From Symbiodinium natans (taxonomy: Eukaryota > Sar > Dinophyceae > Suessiales > Symbiodiniaceae): a stretch of DNA of 64,000 bases. Of this stretch, positions 1-11,700 are shown piece by piece. Each line of letters opens with the position of its first letter. The stretch's first letter is position 1. The position numbers were made by a program, and so were the translations under genes. The notes beneath the pieces are model-generated. The model made no database searches. It worked only from the letters and a program-made list of their open reading frames with translations, and was not told the origin of the DNA. The stretch covers positions 1,806,692 to 1,870,691 of the forward strand of contig CAJNDS010002301.1 in NCBI GenBank assembly GCA_905221605.1. The letters are read 5' to 3'.

Positions 1-963
1 AAGTTGGTGTAGTGTTTCGGGGGGATTTAGAGTTTATTTAGGGTTTAGGGTTTCGGGTTTAGGGTTTTTGGGGTTTAGGGTTTAGGGGTCCAGGTTTAGG
101 GTTTAGGGTCTAGGGTTTCAGGGTTTCGGGCTTCTGCGGGAGCTTCGGAAGGAAGGTTACGATGATAAGGACACAGCATAAGGTTATAGTGTTTTCGGGC
201 ATACTAGGGGAGCCCAACTTTTGATTGAGAGCCAAACCCTAAACCCTAAACCCTAAACCCAACTTTTGATTGAGAGCCTCCTTGTAGGGCTTAGGGCACC
301 TGGCGCATGTGGAGCACGTGGGGCCTAAAGCCTGATGCCTCAACCCCAGAGCGGTTTAGGGTTTAGGGTTTAGGGTTTAGGGTTTAGGGTTTAGGGTGTG
401 GAGGGCCCGAGGCCGTGAATGCTTGTGAGGCGCCTACAGTCCGTGGTTCTTTGGGGCTCCAAGAAAGCTAAACTTGCGTGGGTGGTTTCATAGGGGTGTG
501 CTAGGATTCGGGCCAGTCATGGTGCCAAAGAGCTCTAAAGCTCAGTCCGAAATAAGACCCTTACGTTCGGGCCCATCCCACGCGACCAAAAACGGTTGCC
601 AAAGGAAACCCTGGAACATGAACTCAAGGACACCCCAAACCCTAAACCCGGAACCCTGAACCCTGAAGTCAAAGCAAACGAGCCGGACGCTCAACCGACT
701 TCTTTAAAGGATTGAAGGGTTTGTAGGGTTTAGGGTTCGCCGGGTTTGGGGTTTAGGCTTTAAAGGGTTTAGGGTCTGGAAGGTTTAGGGTTTATAGGGT
801 TTAGGGTTTAGGGTTTAATTAGGGTTTAGGTTTATCGGGTTTAGGTTATGTGGGCTGGTGGTCTGCTTAAGTAGGGTTTCTGTTTTTTGGGGGCATCTAT
901 TCGGGGCTCTCATTGCGGTATCTACGGGCTAAATTAGGGGAAAAAGGGTCACAGATAAGTTGC

Positions 964-1003
964 TGTAAGCCAAGCAGGAGCCCTGCTTCATCATCGGCAT
1001 GAC
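964..1003 (-). CDS. ilvC: ilvC exon 10 (last in window)
   Basis: Encodes VMPMMKQGSCLAY plus one base of the Ser codon (TAC A|GCAACT). Acceptor ATGCCAG|GTC. The next expected exon, beginning in the SHGFN motif, was not found in positions 1-960. Confidence 0.9.
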
Positions 1004-3876
1004 CTGGCATCAGCTCGAGAACAAACTCCTAAACTTCCTAAATCCTCCTTCCTAAACTTCCTAAACCCTCCTTCCTAAACTTCCTAACTTCCTAGACCCT
1101 CCTTCCTAAACTTCTTAAACCCTAAACCCTAAGCATCCCTAAACCCTGAACCCTAGACCCTCAACTTCCAGAGTCCTACGAGCCCAAGCACAGCCCTCAG
1201 CTTGTACATCAGGGAACCCTAAACCCTAAACCCTAAACCCCAAACCCCAAACCCTAAACCCTAAACCCTAAACCCTAAACCCTAAACCCTAAACCCTAAA
1301 CCCTAAACACTGAGCTGTCTCAAACCCATGGCTTGGGAAAGGGCGCACCGTGAGGCTTCAGGGTTTAGGGTTTAGGGCTAGGGTTTAGGGTTTAGGGTTT
1401 AGGGTTTAGGGTTTGGGGTTTAGGGCTTAGGGCTTGGGGTTTGGGGTTTGGGGTTTGGGGTTGGGGGTTTAGGGTTTGGGGCTTCGGGCCCTCCGCAAGC
1501 CTTTCATGTCTTAGGATGGGGATGATAGACCCAGGCCCTCCAGAAAAAGCCAGGGCAGGTCCCGGAGCTTAAGGGTTTAGGGTTTAGGGGTTTAGGGTTT
1601 AGGGCGATTACTATGTACGAAAAAGGGCTTAGGGCACCACCATGGTAGGGAAGAAAAGCCGTCACATCTCTGCAGGCAGAGCAGCTGCAGAGACCACGGA
1701 AGTGTGCTGCTTGTCTGGGGTGAGGTTGCAGACAAGGTCCTTAGGCATGGGGGACCCCATCATGGGGAGGGTTTAGGGTTTGGGGTTTGGGGTTTGGGGT
1801 TTGGGACTAGACTCATGAAGAGGCTACCTATACCTCTTTATTTGAGTACCCTAAGATTCCAGAACCACACGAAGCTACAAAAAGCAGGTTGTGGGGGCCT
1901 TCAAGGCAAGGATGGTGTAGCCTCAGCTTCCGGTAAGCCCCGGGCCGCTTGGGGGATCAACTCTTCGTAGGTGCCGACCTGCACAAGAGGGGCTCCACCA
2001 TAGTCCCAGAGACCCTGACTTACTTCTTTTTTTTTTTTCTTTTTTTGGGGGGCGGGGGGGGGGGGTGGGGGTTGGGATAACTCCTAAAAATCGCCCGAGA
2101 CAGGCCAATACCACCCGGGTTCGTCCAATTTACCGTCATTGCAAGATCCCTACTTGGACGTTCATGGGTACTTATTGAGCGGGGATATGAGTACCCTAGC
2201 AGAGGTTCTAGCCAATTATGTGTTAAAGTCCTTATAAGGGAACCCTACTATTTACCCCTAAACCCTAAACCCTAAACCCTGAACCCTGAACCCTGAACCC
2301 TGAACCCTGAACCCTGAACCCTGAACCCTGAACCCTCCCCCACCCGCGCCTTGAACCCGTTCTGAGAAGCGTTGACAAAGCTTTGACGCTTCTGATCAAT
2401 GGCATCCTGGAGTTAGGGTAAAGGGTTCAGGGGTTAAGGGTGCTTTGCGGGCTTTGGGGGGTTTAGGGTTTAGGGCTTTTTTTGGTTGGGGGGGGGGGGT
2501 TCGGGGGATTTAGGGATCAGGGTTTGAAACCCTAAACCCCGAAATCCCCCAAAACCCCTAGCTCCCGGTACTCAACCCCCTTAAAGCCCCCCAAACCCCC
2601 TGAACCCCCCGCAATCGAAGACGAGCACGGCACCGACCCATCCTTCCGCAGTGCGTAGCTGACGTCGCAGCCGGAGTCGCGCATGTTCAGGCCCTGGCAG
2701 GGATATCCACTAAATCGCACCTGAGACTAGGGATGTTGAGGGTTTAGGGTTTAGGAGCAGGAATATCCCATCTAGAATTCGCGGCGTGGGGCTTAGGAGT
2801 GAGGGGCTTTCGGGCTTGGGGGATTGTCAGGGTTTTTTGGGCTTTAGGTGGGTTTAGGGCTCGGGGCTTAGGGTTTTTAGAGTTATGGGCTCCTCCTGCC
2901 AAGCCCAAGCAGCCTGTAGTCCTACCAACAAGCCGTCTGCGGTAGCCCAGAAACCATGCTATAATACGAAATGCCTTTTGGGGGTTGGTTTCTTTATAAG
3001 GGAACCCATAACCGAACAAGGGAAAAGGGTACCACTGGCTACGAAGGGTGCTTGTGTCCCCGCTCACTTGCCGACCTCTCAGCTCTACCACATCATCTTC
3101 ACGTAGACCCTGCGACAATGTCACTCGCACCAAAGCCTCACTCGAAAGGCATACAGCCCTAAAACCCTGAACCCTGAACCCTGAAACCCTGAAACCCTGA
3201 ACCCTAAACCCTAAACCCTAAACCCTAAACCCTAAACCCTAAACCCTAAACCCTAAACCCTAAACCCTAAACCCTAAACCCTAAACCCCAGCACCGGAAG
3301 CACCTGGTTCAAGCCCTGGGCGCCACAGCCGACGATGACCACCTTCTTCTTGTCCTTTTCTTTGGGTTCAGGGTTCAGGGTTTAGGGTTTAGGGCCAGAG
3401 GGCTCCTATAGGGTTTAGGGTTGAGGGTTTGGGGTGTAGGCTTTAGGGTTTGGGGTTAGGGTTTGGGATCATGGGGCTCCTAGAATTGGGGGCTTAGGGT
3501 TCAGGGGTTTCCCTGCCGGGTCTCCCTGGAGTGCCCAATTTCAGAGTGTTCCCAGGGTGCCCAGCCCCAGTGTGTCCCTGGAGTGCCCAACCCCAGAGTA
3601 TCTCTACCAAGAGAGGGTGGGGATGTTCGAAGCAAAATAATTTACTTTTTGTTTGACCCTTTTGTATCTACATGTTTGTGCGGAAGCAACTCCCTAACCC
3701 GAGCCCCGAAACCGGGTCTGGCGAGGCGCCAGCTTCACCACGCCGTCCGTAAACTCCGATCGGGCCATGAATCGGCATCGCCCGAGCCTTGACGATCGCA
3801 TGGGTCAGGGTTTAGGGTTTAGGGTTTAGGGTTTAGGGTTTAGGGTTTAGGGCTTATGGGGAATATTTGGTGACCC

Positions 3877-3911
<35 letters not shown>

Positions 3912-4371
3912 ACACCCCAAACACCCCAAACACCCCAAACAACCCAAATCTTCAAGGCATACAAGGAGAGTCCCCTAGAAGGGACCCTTCTCGCCCTAAT
4001 ACACTCAAACCTCTTGTGGAACATTCTGTAGCAGACCCAAAAGCCTACATGATAACGTGAACGTGCATCAGGAGGGCCCGGCCACAAAAGAAGTCATGTC
4101 ATGGCTTGGAATAAGTGCCATCAGCAAAAGCTGCAGTTTCAAGCAAGGAATGCCGAACACGTCTCATACACAAGGGATAACTGCAAGCAAAAACCCGAAA
4201 AGGGCCAGTATTCAGCTGGGCCCTACATCCGACATGTTCCAGGTCTCACTTTTGGGGACCTGTACTGGGGGGGGGGGGGGGGGCTTTCCACCCTAAACCT
4301 AAACCCTGAACCCTAAACCCTAAACCCTAAACCCTAAAAAACCCTAAACCCTAAACCCTAAACCCTAGACT

Positions 4372-4402
<31 letters not shown>

Positions 4403-5516
4403 CGGGGGAGGGCTTTCCTCCAGAATGAGGGATAACCCCAAAACTCAGGACCACGCTGGTCAAGCTTCTCCGACATGGTCAAGGTGTTGAAGTAGTTGGT
4501 GCGCCTTCGTTCAAGAGCCTACTGAAAAACAGGGGCTTCAGGTATAGGGTTGAGGGTTGAGGGTTTTGGGTTTTGGGTGCAGAGCTTCGCCTCTTGAGGT
4601 ATTGCCTGGGCTTGCTTTGGCTTCGGTTGCTAACTTACCCTGCGCCTTCTGCCACTGCAGTCGACTTTATATCACGCTTTCAGGGGCTCGGGTTCGGGGA
4701 GTTGAGCGCCCTCCTGTCAGGCTCTTGACTCTTGGGTGGCGTAGTTCCGCCATTGAAATCTTCAGGTCTCCACTGTCATGTGGGGCCCAAGGCCTTACGA
4801 CAACCAGCCGCAAGAACTGGCAGCATACAGGGTGTGTACAGGCGTCCTACCCCTGTTTACAGAGTATAAGGGCCATACTAGAGGCACATTAAGCGGAATC
4901 TTCAGGGGTGCAACCTTAGGGGTGCGAGTCTGAATCCCTTGAGATATATAGTCTCCATATGACAATAAATCTTAGGAACCCTAGACGCTCGTGAGGAAGG
5001 GCTTCAGAAGGCGGAGAGTTTCCGGCAGCTTCTGAATTTTGGCAAGTACAGCCTCCCTTTGGAGGGCTACAGTCTGCCTTTAGGGTTTAGGGTTTAGGGT
5101 TTAGGGTTTAGGGTTTAGGGTTTAGGGTTTAGGGATTACGGTACAGAATCAGCCGATCAGGAAGGGTTTGGGGTGTGGGGATAAGGGCATGGGGCTTAGG
5201 ATTTCATCTTTCGGCTTTCCCCAAACTAAAGCCCAGAGCTACAAGTACCCATGAACTTGGTACTTGTAAGGCCTGAGCTAGATGCCCAAACGTAGTTGTT
5301 TGGGTGAACGTTATTGCTAGTATGATGCAATGAGCACAGTCGCTTCCAAGAATGACCTGCAATCCAGGGTGAATCCTAAACCCTAAACCCTACGCCCTAA
5401 ACCCTAAACCCTAAACCTTAAACCCTAAACCCTAAACCGTAAACCCTAAACCCAACCCTAAACCCGAAGTCCTGACCAAGGAGCTTGGCAGCCGATCGCA
5501 GCAGCGTTCGGAACAT
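964..5516 (-). CDS. ilvC: Ketol-acid reductoisomerase, class II, 5' half (10 exons, 3' end outside window)
   Basis: Ketol-acid reductoisomerase (acetohydroxyacid isomeroreductase) does the second step of valine, leucine and isoleucine synthesis with NADPH and Mg. Ten minus-strand exons (5472-5516, 4989-5056, 4457-4504, 3730-3787, 3304-3354, 2643-2693, 2350-2406, 1946-1978, 1686-1739, 964-1003) join in phase to 168 residues. From NYFNTL onward they match the E. coli-type (long, class II) enzyme almost without gaps: LGRCRFMARSEF, the Rossmann loop VVIVGCGAQGLNQ, GLNMRDSG, VSYALRK, VGTYEELIPQA, NLTPDKQH, KQGSCLAYS. About 38 residues precede the conserved start, beginning MFRTLLRSAAKLLGQ, a likely plastid or mitochondrial presequence. 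The exon carrying the HGFN segment and the C-terminal domains was not found and should lie past the left edge. Identity is secure; exact splice points are inferred. Confidence 0.93.
1686..1739 (-). CDS. ilvC: ilvC exon 9
   Basis: Encodes DLVCNLTPDKQHTSVVSA, containing the invariant NLTPDKQH motif. Acceptor CCTAAG|GAC is itself a degenerate CCCTAAA unit; donor TCTGCA|GCTGCT chosen because it restores the family spacing. Confidence 0.93.
1946..1978 (-). CDS. ilvC: ilvC exon 8 (33 nt)
   Basis: Encodes VGTYEELIPQA, identical to the conserved KARI motif. Acceptor TTGTGCAG|GTC, donor CAAGCG|GCCCGG. Confidence 0.94.
2350..2406 (-). CDS. ilvC: ilvC exon 7
   Basis: Encodes DAIDQKRQSFVNASQNGFK, aligned to the EAIAEKR...ENGFK segment of KARI. 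Acceptor CTCCAG|GAT, donor TTCAAG|GCGCGG. Confidence 0.94.
2643..2693 (-). CDS. ilvC: ilvC exon 6
   Basis: Encodes GLNMRDSGCDVSYALRK. Donor CGGAAG|GATGGG is of GA type; the next exon also begins GAT, so AGGAT is present at both ends of the intron. Confidence 0.95.
3195..3290. repeat. (CCCTAAA)n array in ilvC
   Basis: Perfect heptamers, donor-side arm of the intron after ilvC exon 5. Confidence 0.98.
3304..3354 (-). CDS. ilvC: ilvC exon 5 (NADPH-binding loop)
   Basis: Encodes DKKKVVIVGCGAQGLNQ, the glycine-rich NADPH-binding turn. Acceptor AAAAG|GAC; donor AACCAG|GTGCTT, the only GT donor among the ten. Confidence 0.95.
3730..3787 (-). CDS. ilvC: ilvC exon 4
   Basis: Encodes LGRCRFMARSEFTDGVVKL, aligned without gaps to the segment just before the Rossmann loop. 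Acceptor GTCAAG|G, donor AAGCTG|GCGCCT. Confidence 0.92.
3878..3909. repeat. C run of about 32
   Basis: Homopolymer at an intron loop edge in ilvC. Comparable G or C runs at 4372-4402, 45255-45291 and 52679-52699 mostly sit where an array meets a loop. Confidence 0.95.
4457..4504 (-). CDS. ilvC: ilvC exon 3 (conserved N-terminus)
   Basis: Encodes RTNYFNTLTMSEKLDQ, equivalent to the NYFNTLNLRQQLAQ start of bacterial class II KARI. Acceptor CGAAG|G, donor GACCA|GCGTGG. Confidence 0.88.
4989..5056 (-). CDS. ilvC: ilvC exon 2 (presequence linker)
   Basis: Acceptor CCAAAG|GGA, donor CACGA|GCGTCT. Frame chosen because it alone joins exon 1 (phase 0) to exon 3 (phase 2); encodes a polar stretch ending SEALPHE. 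Another frame is also open, so the peptide is less certain than the exon. Confidence 0.65.
5472..5516 (-). CDS. ilvC: ilvC exon 1 (start codon, presequence)
   Basis: ATG at 5516; encodes MFRTLLRSAAKLLGQ, basic and hydrophobic as expected of an organelle presequence. Donor CAG|GACTTC (GA type), phase 0. Just upstream, GCAAG|GACC could be a leader or trans-splicing acceptor. Unlike internal exons it is not preceded (coding strand) by CCCTAAA. Confidence 0.75.
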
Positions 5517-5654
5517 GGTCAGGTCCTTGCATGCGAGGGCTCAGGGTTCCCTAACCCTAAACCCTAACCCTAAACCCTAAACCCTAAACCCTAAACCCTA
5601 AACCCTAAACCCCAAACCCCAAACCCTAAACCCTAAACCCTAAACCCTCCTTGG

Positions 5655-5718
5655 GGCTCAGACTTGTGAGAGCTGAGGCAAGGAAAAACTCCCGGTGGTC
5701 CCACAAATGGGCATTTCT
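5655..5718 (-). CDS. Possible terminal exon of the coiled-coil gene
   Basis: Island between CCCTAAA and TTTAGGG. After the acceptor CCGGATTTCAG all three frames are open; one ends at a stop (LSQV*). It could instead be a UTR exon of ilvC. Confidence 0.25.
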
Positions 5719-8700
5719 CTGAAATCCGGTCCCTGTTTGGGTACCCCTAATCGGTTTAGGGTTTAGGGTTTGGGGTTTGGGGTTTAGGGTTGGGGTTTGG
5801 GGTTTGGGGTTTAGGGTTTAGGGTTTGGGGTTTAGGGTTTAGGGTGTAGGGACTTTGGGGCAGCCGATCAAGCTCCATACTGGGCTCCCCACGGTGCGCG
5901 AAGAACTCGCAAGGCAAGTCAGGTCAAAATCGCGCCGTGCGGCTGGGCAGTTTGAGCCGGCTGTATGCTGCCGTCGGCTCAGTGCGGCAAAGGAGTGTGA
6001 ACTAAATCCCTAAACCCAAAACCCTAAACCCTATAAACCCTAACCCTAAACCCTAAACCCTAAACCCGAAACCCTAAACCCTAATTCAACACACTTTTGT
6101 CAGTCGCGAAGCTTCCAGGTTTTTCAGAAGCAGACCGATGTGCAAAAGCAATTGAGGGCACAGTCCCATAAACCCCAAAGTCTGAAGCCCGGCAAGCCCT
6201 CAGTCCCCAAAAACCCCCTAACCCCAAAATCCTAAAACCCAGAAGCCCCAAAACCCTAAACCCTAAAAACCTCAGAGCCCTAAACCCTAAACCCTAAACC
6301 CTAAACCCTAAACCCTAAACCCTAAACCCTAAACCCGAAACCCTAAACCCTAAACCCTAAACCCCCGATCCCTAAACCCTAAACCCTAACACCCCCCCTG
6401 TCAGCCCACGGACATCGAGCGCCGGCCTTTGCGGCGGCCTCTGCCAGGGCCACCGCCTGGCGCAGCTGCGCCTGGGAGTGGCTTCCAGGGTTGGGGGGGG
6501 GGAGGGGGGGGGGGTTTAGGGTTTAGGGTTTAGGGTTTGGGGTTTGGGGTTTGGGGTTTGGGGTTTAGGGTTTGGGGTTTGGGGTTTGGGGTTTGGGGTT
6601 TGGGGTTTAAGGTTTGGGGTTTGGGGTTCAGGGTTTACGGTTTTGTAGGGTTTGGGGTTTAGGTCTCAGGGTCTAGGGTTTAGGATTTGGGGTTAGGGTT
6701 TAGGGTTGAGGGTTAGTTTTTGTAAACCAGAAACCCTAGACCCTGAGTAGGCTTGTAGGTTGTTAGTTTCTCGCTGCGAAGGTCTCCGAAGTCTTGATCC
6801 CACCATGCGCTGCTGGGATCAGGTTCTGGTGCAGCGCGAGGTTTAGGGTTTAGGGTTTTAAGGGTTTAGGGTACGGTTTAGGGGTTTAGTTTTTGCAAAG
6901 TGCCTCAAGCAAGAGCACTCAATGTGCAAAGCTCCCCTAAACACTAAACCCTAAACCCTAAACCCTGAATAAGGCTGCTCGCTGAAGGCTCCGCGAGCCA
7001 GCCCACACCTCAATAAGAATCTCAGAGTCGGGCAATCGCTGCTCGACACAGCTGCATGGACGAAAGCCTGCTGACAGAGGTTTAGGGTTTAGGGTTTAGG
7101 GTTTAGGGTTTAGGGTTTAAGGTTTAGGGTTTAGGGTTTAGGGTTTAGAGTCGGGTGCGTTGTTTTTGTTGCAATACCCTAAACCCGAAACTCTAAGCAT
7201 TCTTTCCCCCTCTGTCGGCCTGTGCAGTCCTTCTCAAAAGCATGCGCAGCGTTGTTGTGAGACCCCTGCGAAACAAACAATCATCAGAGACCAAACGCCC
7301 TAAACTCAAAACTATACGCCCCAAGCATAACCGCAAAGTGTCCTAAGGCCACCTCTACTTGGAGGTTCATAAAGGTAAACCCACCAAGTAGCCCTAAACC
7401 CTAAACCCCAAACCCTAAGCACAAAAACCCTAAACCCTATAAGCCCTAAAACCCTAAACCCACCCCTCTGACGGCTGGGCTCCCGCACCCCCCTCCACTG
7501 CTGGGTCTGGGGACCTCTGGTGGCGGCTGGCGAGGGAAGGGGAGTTCGAATGGGGGGCTTCGCACACCCTATGGTTTAGGGTTTCGGGTTTCGGGTTTAG
7601 GGTTGAGGGTTTCGGTTGTGCACCCTAAACCCGAAACCCTCTGTTCCTGGCCTCAGGTTGCAGGCCTATTGGGGGAAATTTGGGTCTTTGAGCCTGTGTG
7701 GATTGAGGATGCTCGAGCGTATCCCACCGGCCTTCCGCATGCACGCAAAGGATCACCCTAAGCCCTATATAGAACCCTCAAACCCTAAACTCATCCCGCA
7801 ACCTTCAACTCCGAACACTAGATCTTGGTGCCCCAAATCTTCGACTGGAAGCCTTAAACCCTAAACCCTAAACCCTACACCCTAAACCCTAAACCCTAAA
7901 CCCTAAACCCTAAACCCTAAACCCGAAATCCAAAGCCTAAAATCCGAAGCCCTTGGGCGCCTCTGCCCGCAGCTGACGAAGCTCCGCCCGGAGCAAGCGC
8001 AGCTCGCCGTCGCGGCCTCTGCAGCTTGGAGCCGGGCTCATGAATGCCCAAACCCTAAACCCTAAACCCTAAAGTTAATAGGGTTTTTGGGTGTTAGGGA
8101 TCTAGGGTGCTAGGGTTTAGGCTGAGGGTTCCTAAATCCCCGAAACTCCCCCGCCCGAGAGCATTCGCATGAGCACATCCCTAAACCCCTAAACCCTAAA
8201 CCCTATATGGCAACCCCCTCTCAACTTCAGCGTTCGAGGTTTAGGGCACTGTATAGTTTGTACGTACAATGACCCAGCACCAAAAACTCACAGACCTTTA
8301 TGGGGTTTAGGGTTTAGGGTGTAGGGTTTAGGGCAAAACTCTGAAACAGCCATACAGGCCCGGCAGCCCTGCACCCGAAAACGAAGGCCATGGCAATCCC
8401 TAAACCCTGGCCCTAAACAACAGAATGGTCAGAGTGAAACCCTGTCTTTACCCAAAAAAATGATGAAAGGTAAACCCTTGAACCCTGAACCCTAAACCCT
8501 AAACTAGACCCTAAACCCTAAAAGCAAAACGAAAGGCCAGGGAGCCGGGCGCGCTTCCTCCGCCGAGAGTCGGGCCAAGGCTTCCTGCGCTTGCCCCTCC
8601 TGGCAAGCCAAGAGGCTTTTCGGGTTTAGGGTTTAGGGTTTAGGGTTTAGGGTTTGGGGTTTAGGGTTTGGGGTTGAGGGTTTGGGGTTTAGGGGTTTAG

Positions 8701-11700
8701 GGGTTTAGGGGTTTAGGGGTTTAGGGGTTTAGGGGTTTAGGGGTTTAGGGGTTTAGGGGTTTAGGGGTTTAGGGGTTTAGAGGTTTAGGGGTTTAGGGGT
8801 TTAGGGGTTTAGGGGTTTAGGGGTTTAGGGGTTTAGGGGTTTAGGGGTTTAGGGGTTTAGGGGTTTAGGGGTTTAGGGGTTTAGGGGTTAGGGTTTGGGG
8901 TTTGGGGTTTGGGGCTTAGGCTTTCGTTTCTATAGTGTTTAGGGTCTATAGGTTTAGGGTATTTAGGGCCTGGGCTTTGGGGGTTTTGGGGCTTTGGGCA
9001 GGTTCCCAACGAGGGCTCTAGGCTTGTGGGGTTTTGGTTTCAGGCGTGGGGTTTAGGGTTTAGGGTTCGGTCTTTAATTTAGTAATCAGCAAGCTGTATA
9101 GGTTTTACTGCTTAGGGTGTGTTTGCTAGCGAAATCAAGGGTTTGAGGTTCAAGAAGACTCTAGTTCCTGTTGGCATCTGGGGGCTGATCGCCTTGCGAA
9201 TGGGGCATAGAGTATGCTGCGCAAGAAGGAACTTCATTGGAGTGTTCAGGGAAAAGAGTCGAGGGTTGAAGAATCCGAGAGCGTTACTAGCTTAAGTTTA
9301 ATTTGCAACTCGTGCAAGTAAGCACTCCGACATGTTGTAGGGCCTGTGAGGACTGTCATGATATGAACTTGCTGCCGCTAAGTACGCCGGGGCTCTGGCG
9401 ACACGTGTAATTAACAGCTCGAAGGCTTTAACCCTAAACCCTAAACCCTAAACCCTAAACCCTAAACCCTAAACCCTAAACCCTAAACCCTAAACCCTAA
9501 ACCCTAAACCCTAAACCCGCCCACCACCCCTCTCATTCTAGAGGCGAGTGGGCGCCGTCGAGCGCTCAGCGAGACCACGGCAGGCTCTGCTGAGCTGCAG
9601 AGCCTGCCAACCGCCCCTGAGGGGTCGCCAGGCTACAGTCGCCTAGCTCAGTGACTGTTTATATATTATAACCCTAAACCCGACCTCCTTGCTCTCGAGG
9701 CCCGCCCAACCCTGGCCTGGGGCCCCCCTGGAGGCCTCCCTGGACCCTCTGGAGGCTGTCCCGACTCCGACCTTGTTCGCTGGACCAGGGGCCCTTTAAC
9801 GGGCTCAGCCTGGACCACTGCTCAAAAATCGCTTTTTTTGGCTCCGAATTCCTGGAAGGCTCGGGTTCTGGGAGGCCCTGGGAGGCCCCTCCCCTGCAAG
9901 CCCAAACGCCCCTGCAAGGCCCTTCCCTGAAAGGCCCCTGGGAGGCCCCTGAAAAGCCCCTGCGGCCCCTGAAAGGCCCCTGAAACGATCCTGGGACGTT
10001 TCTGGGAGGCCCTGGAGGGCCCTGCCAGGCCCTGGGAAGCCAAGACCCTAAAGGGCCCTGAAAGTTGAGGAGGTTCCTACAAGACCCGTGTCAGGCTTTC
10101 GAGAGGGAGAAAGACTGCGAAGAGAAACCCTGACGACTCGGGAGGAGCCGCTTGGAAGGCTGCCAGTGCCGTGACTCTTGAGGCGAGCTTCTAGATCTTC
10201 CAGCAAAGAGTCTTTCGCCATGCAGCCTCTACGTTCCGGCATAACGAAGAAAAACAATGAGCAGGCCCTCCGGCCGAAGACACCCCCCAACGCAAACGCT
10301 GATTTGGCTCTGGTGAGCTTCTAGACATGACTTTCGCAAAGCCTGTTTATAGCAACACCATGACATCCCGACGTCGAGAATAGAAACAATGAGAAGGCCC
10401 TCCGGCCGAAGACACCCCCCAACGCAAACGCTCTGGTGAGCTTCTAGACATGACTTTCACAAAGCCTGTTTCCTGTAACACCATGACATCCCGACGTCGA
10501 GAATAGAAACGATGAGAAGGCCCTCCGGCCGAAGACACCCCCCAACGCAAACGTTAATTTGGTTCTCGCAAGCTTCTAGACATGACTTTCACAAGGCGTG
10601 TTTATAGCAACACGCCTGAGTGCAGAAGTGTTTGGATGTGGGCTGGCTTTGGTTTGGCTGGCTCTGGTTTGGTTCGTTTTGAGTAGTGTTTGGGTGGTCT
10701 TGGGGTGGGCATGTCTGCACACAAGTGCGTACAGCTGAACAATGCTACACCCTAAACCCTAAACCCTAAACCCTAAACCCTGAACCCTCAAGTCGCAGCA
10801 ACCAACCTCGAAACAAGTAACTCCTTTCAACTCCGTAGCTCTCTTAAGGCAGTTACACGGTCGCTTAGAACAGGCCGTTAAAGGGGACCCCTTATTTCCC
10901 CCTTTTTCACCCTATAAACCCCTTGGGCCCACCCTTTAAAGCAGGTAAGGGATCATAATAAGGACCCCTATAACTACCCTTAGAAGCTCTAAACCCCCTA
11001 TACTACAGTACTACAGGCCCTTGTCTCCCTTTTCTGCTTCTTCGAAGCCCGTTTCCAGCGAGCGATCTACTGCAAAAGCAAAACCGACAGCATGCTTGCT
11101 TGCATACTTGAAGCTTCTCGCACTCCCTCTCTCTCCCTCTCTCTCTCTCTCGCTCCCTCTCTCTCGCTCTTTCTCTCGGTCTATCTCTCTCACTTCCCTT
11201 CCATCTCCCTCAGCCCTTGCTTTAGCCGTAGCGCCTCGTCTGCACAACGCTCCTCCAATGAGGTCGCCTGCACACGTGGAAGAGACCATGGAAATCTCGG
11301 GCCGGGACCTTGCATACCCTTCGGGCGGGCCTTCGTGTTCAGCGTCTAGGATTTAGGGTTTAGGGTTTAGGGCTTAGGGTTTAGGGTTTAGGGTTAGCCT
11401 TCCTAAACCCTAAACCCGAAACCCTAGCTCACAAGTCCAGGCAACGTCCCACCTCAATCCGGAAAGCCTAAGCAAGGCCCTAATTCCCATGAACATATCG
11501 ATTTCCGAACACCCCTCATCCCGAAAATCCAAACGACTGAAAACCCTGAACCCCTGGCCCCCAAAACCCCTCATCCCGAACCCCCCCCCCCCCCCAAAAA
11601 AAAAAAAAAAAACTAAACTCACAAACCCCCAAAACCCAAAACCCTCAAACCCCAAAACCCAAAACCTCTAAATCCCAAAACCCTTAAAGCCAAAACCCCT

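Noticed and set aside
1309-1355. Minus-strand HGFET reading as the ilvC exon with the SHGFN motif
   Set aside because: It lies upstream of exon 10, which ends just before that motif, so the order would be wrong; the frame needed has no fitting splice phase.
10048-10550. Minus-strand frames with repeated [11 protein letters not shown] peptides
   Set aside because: Pure translation of the 123-132 bp tandem repeat.
11011-11356. Frames rich in Ser/Leu or Arg/Glu
   Set aside because: Translation of the (CT)n/(GA)n microsatellite; only the part at 11208-11267 reads as an exon.
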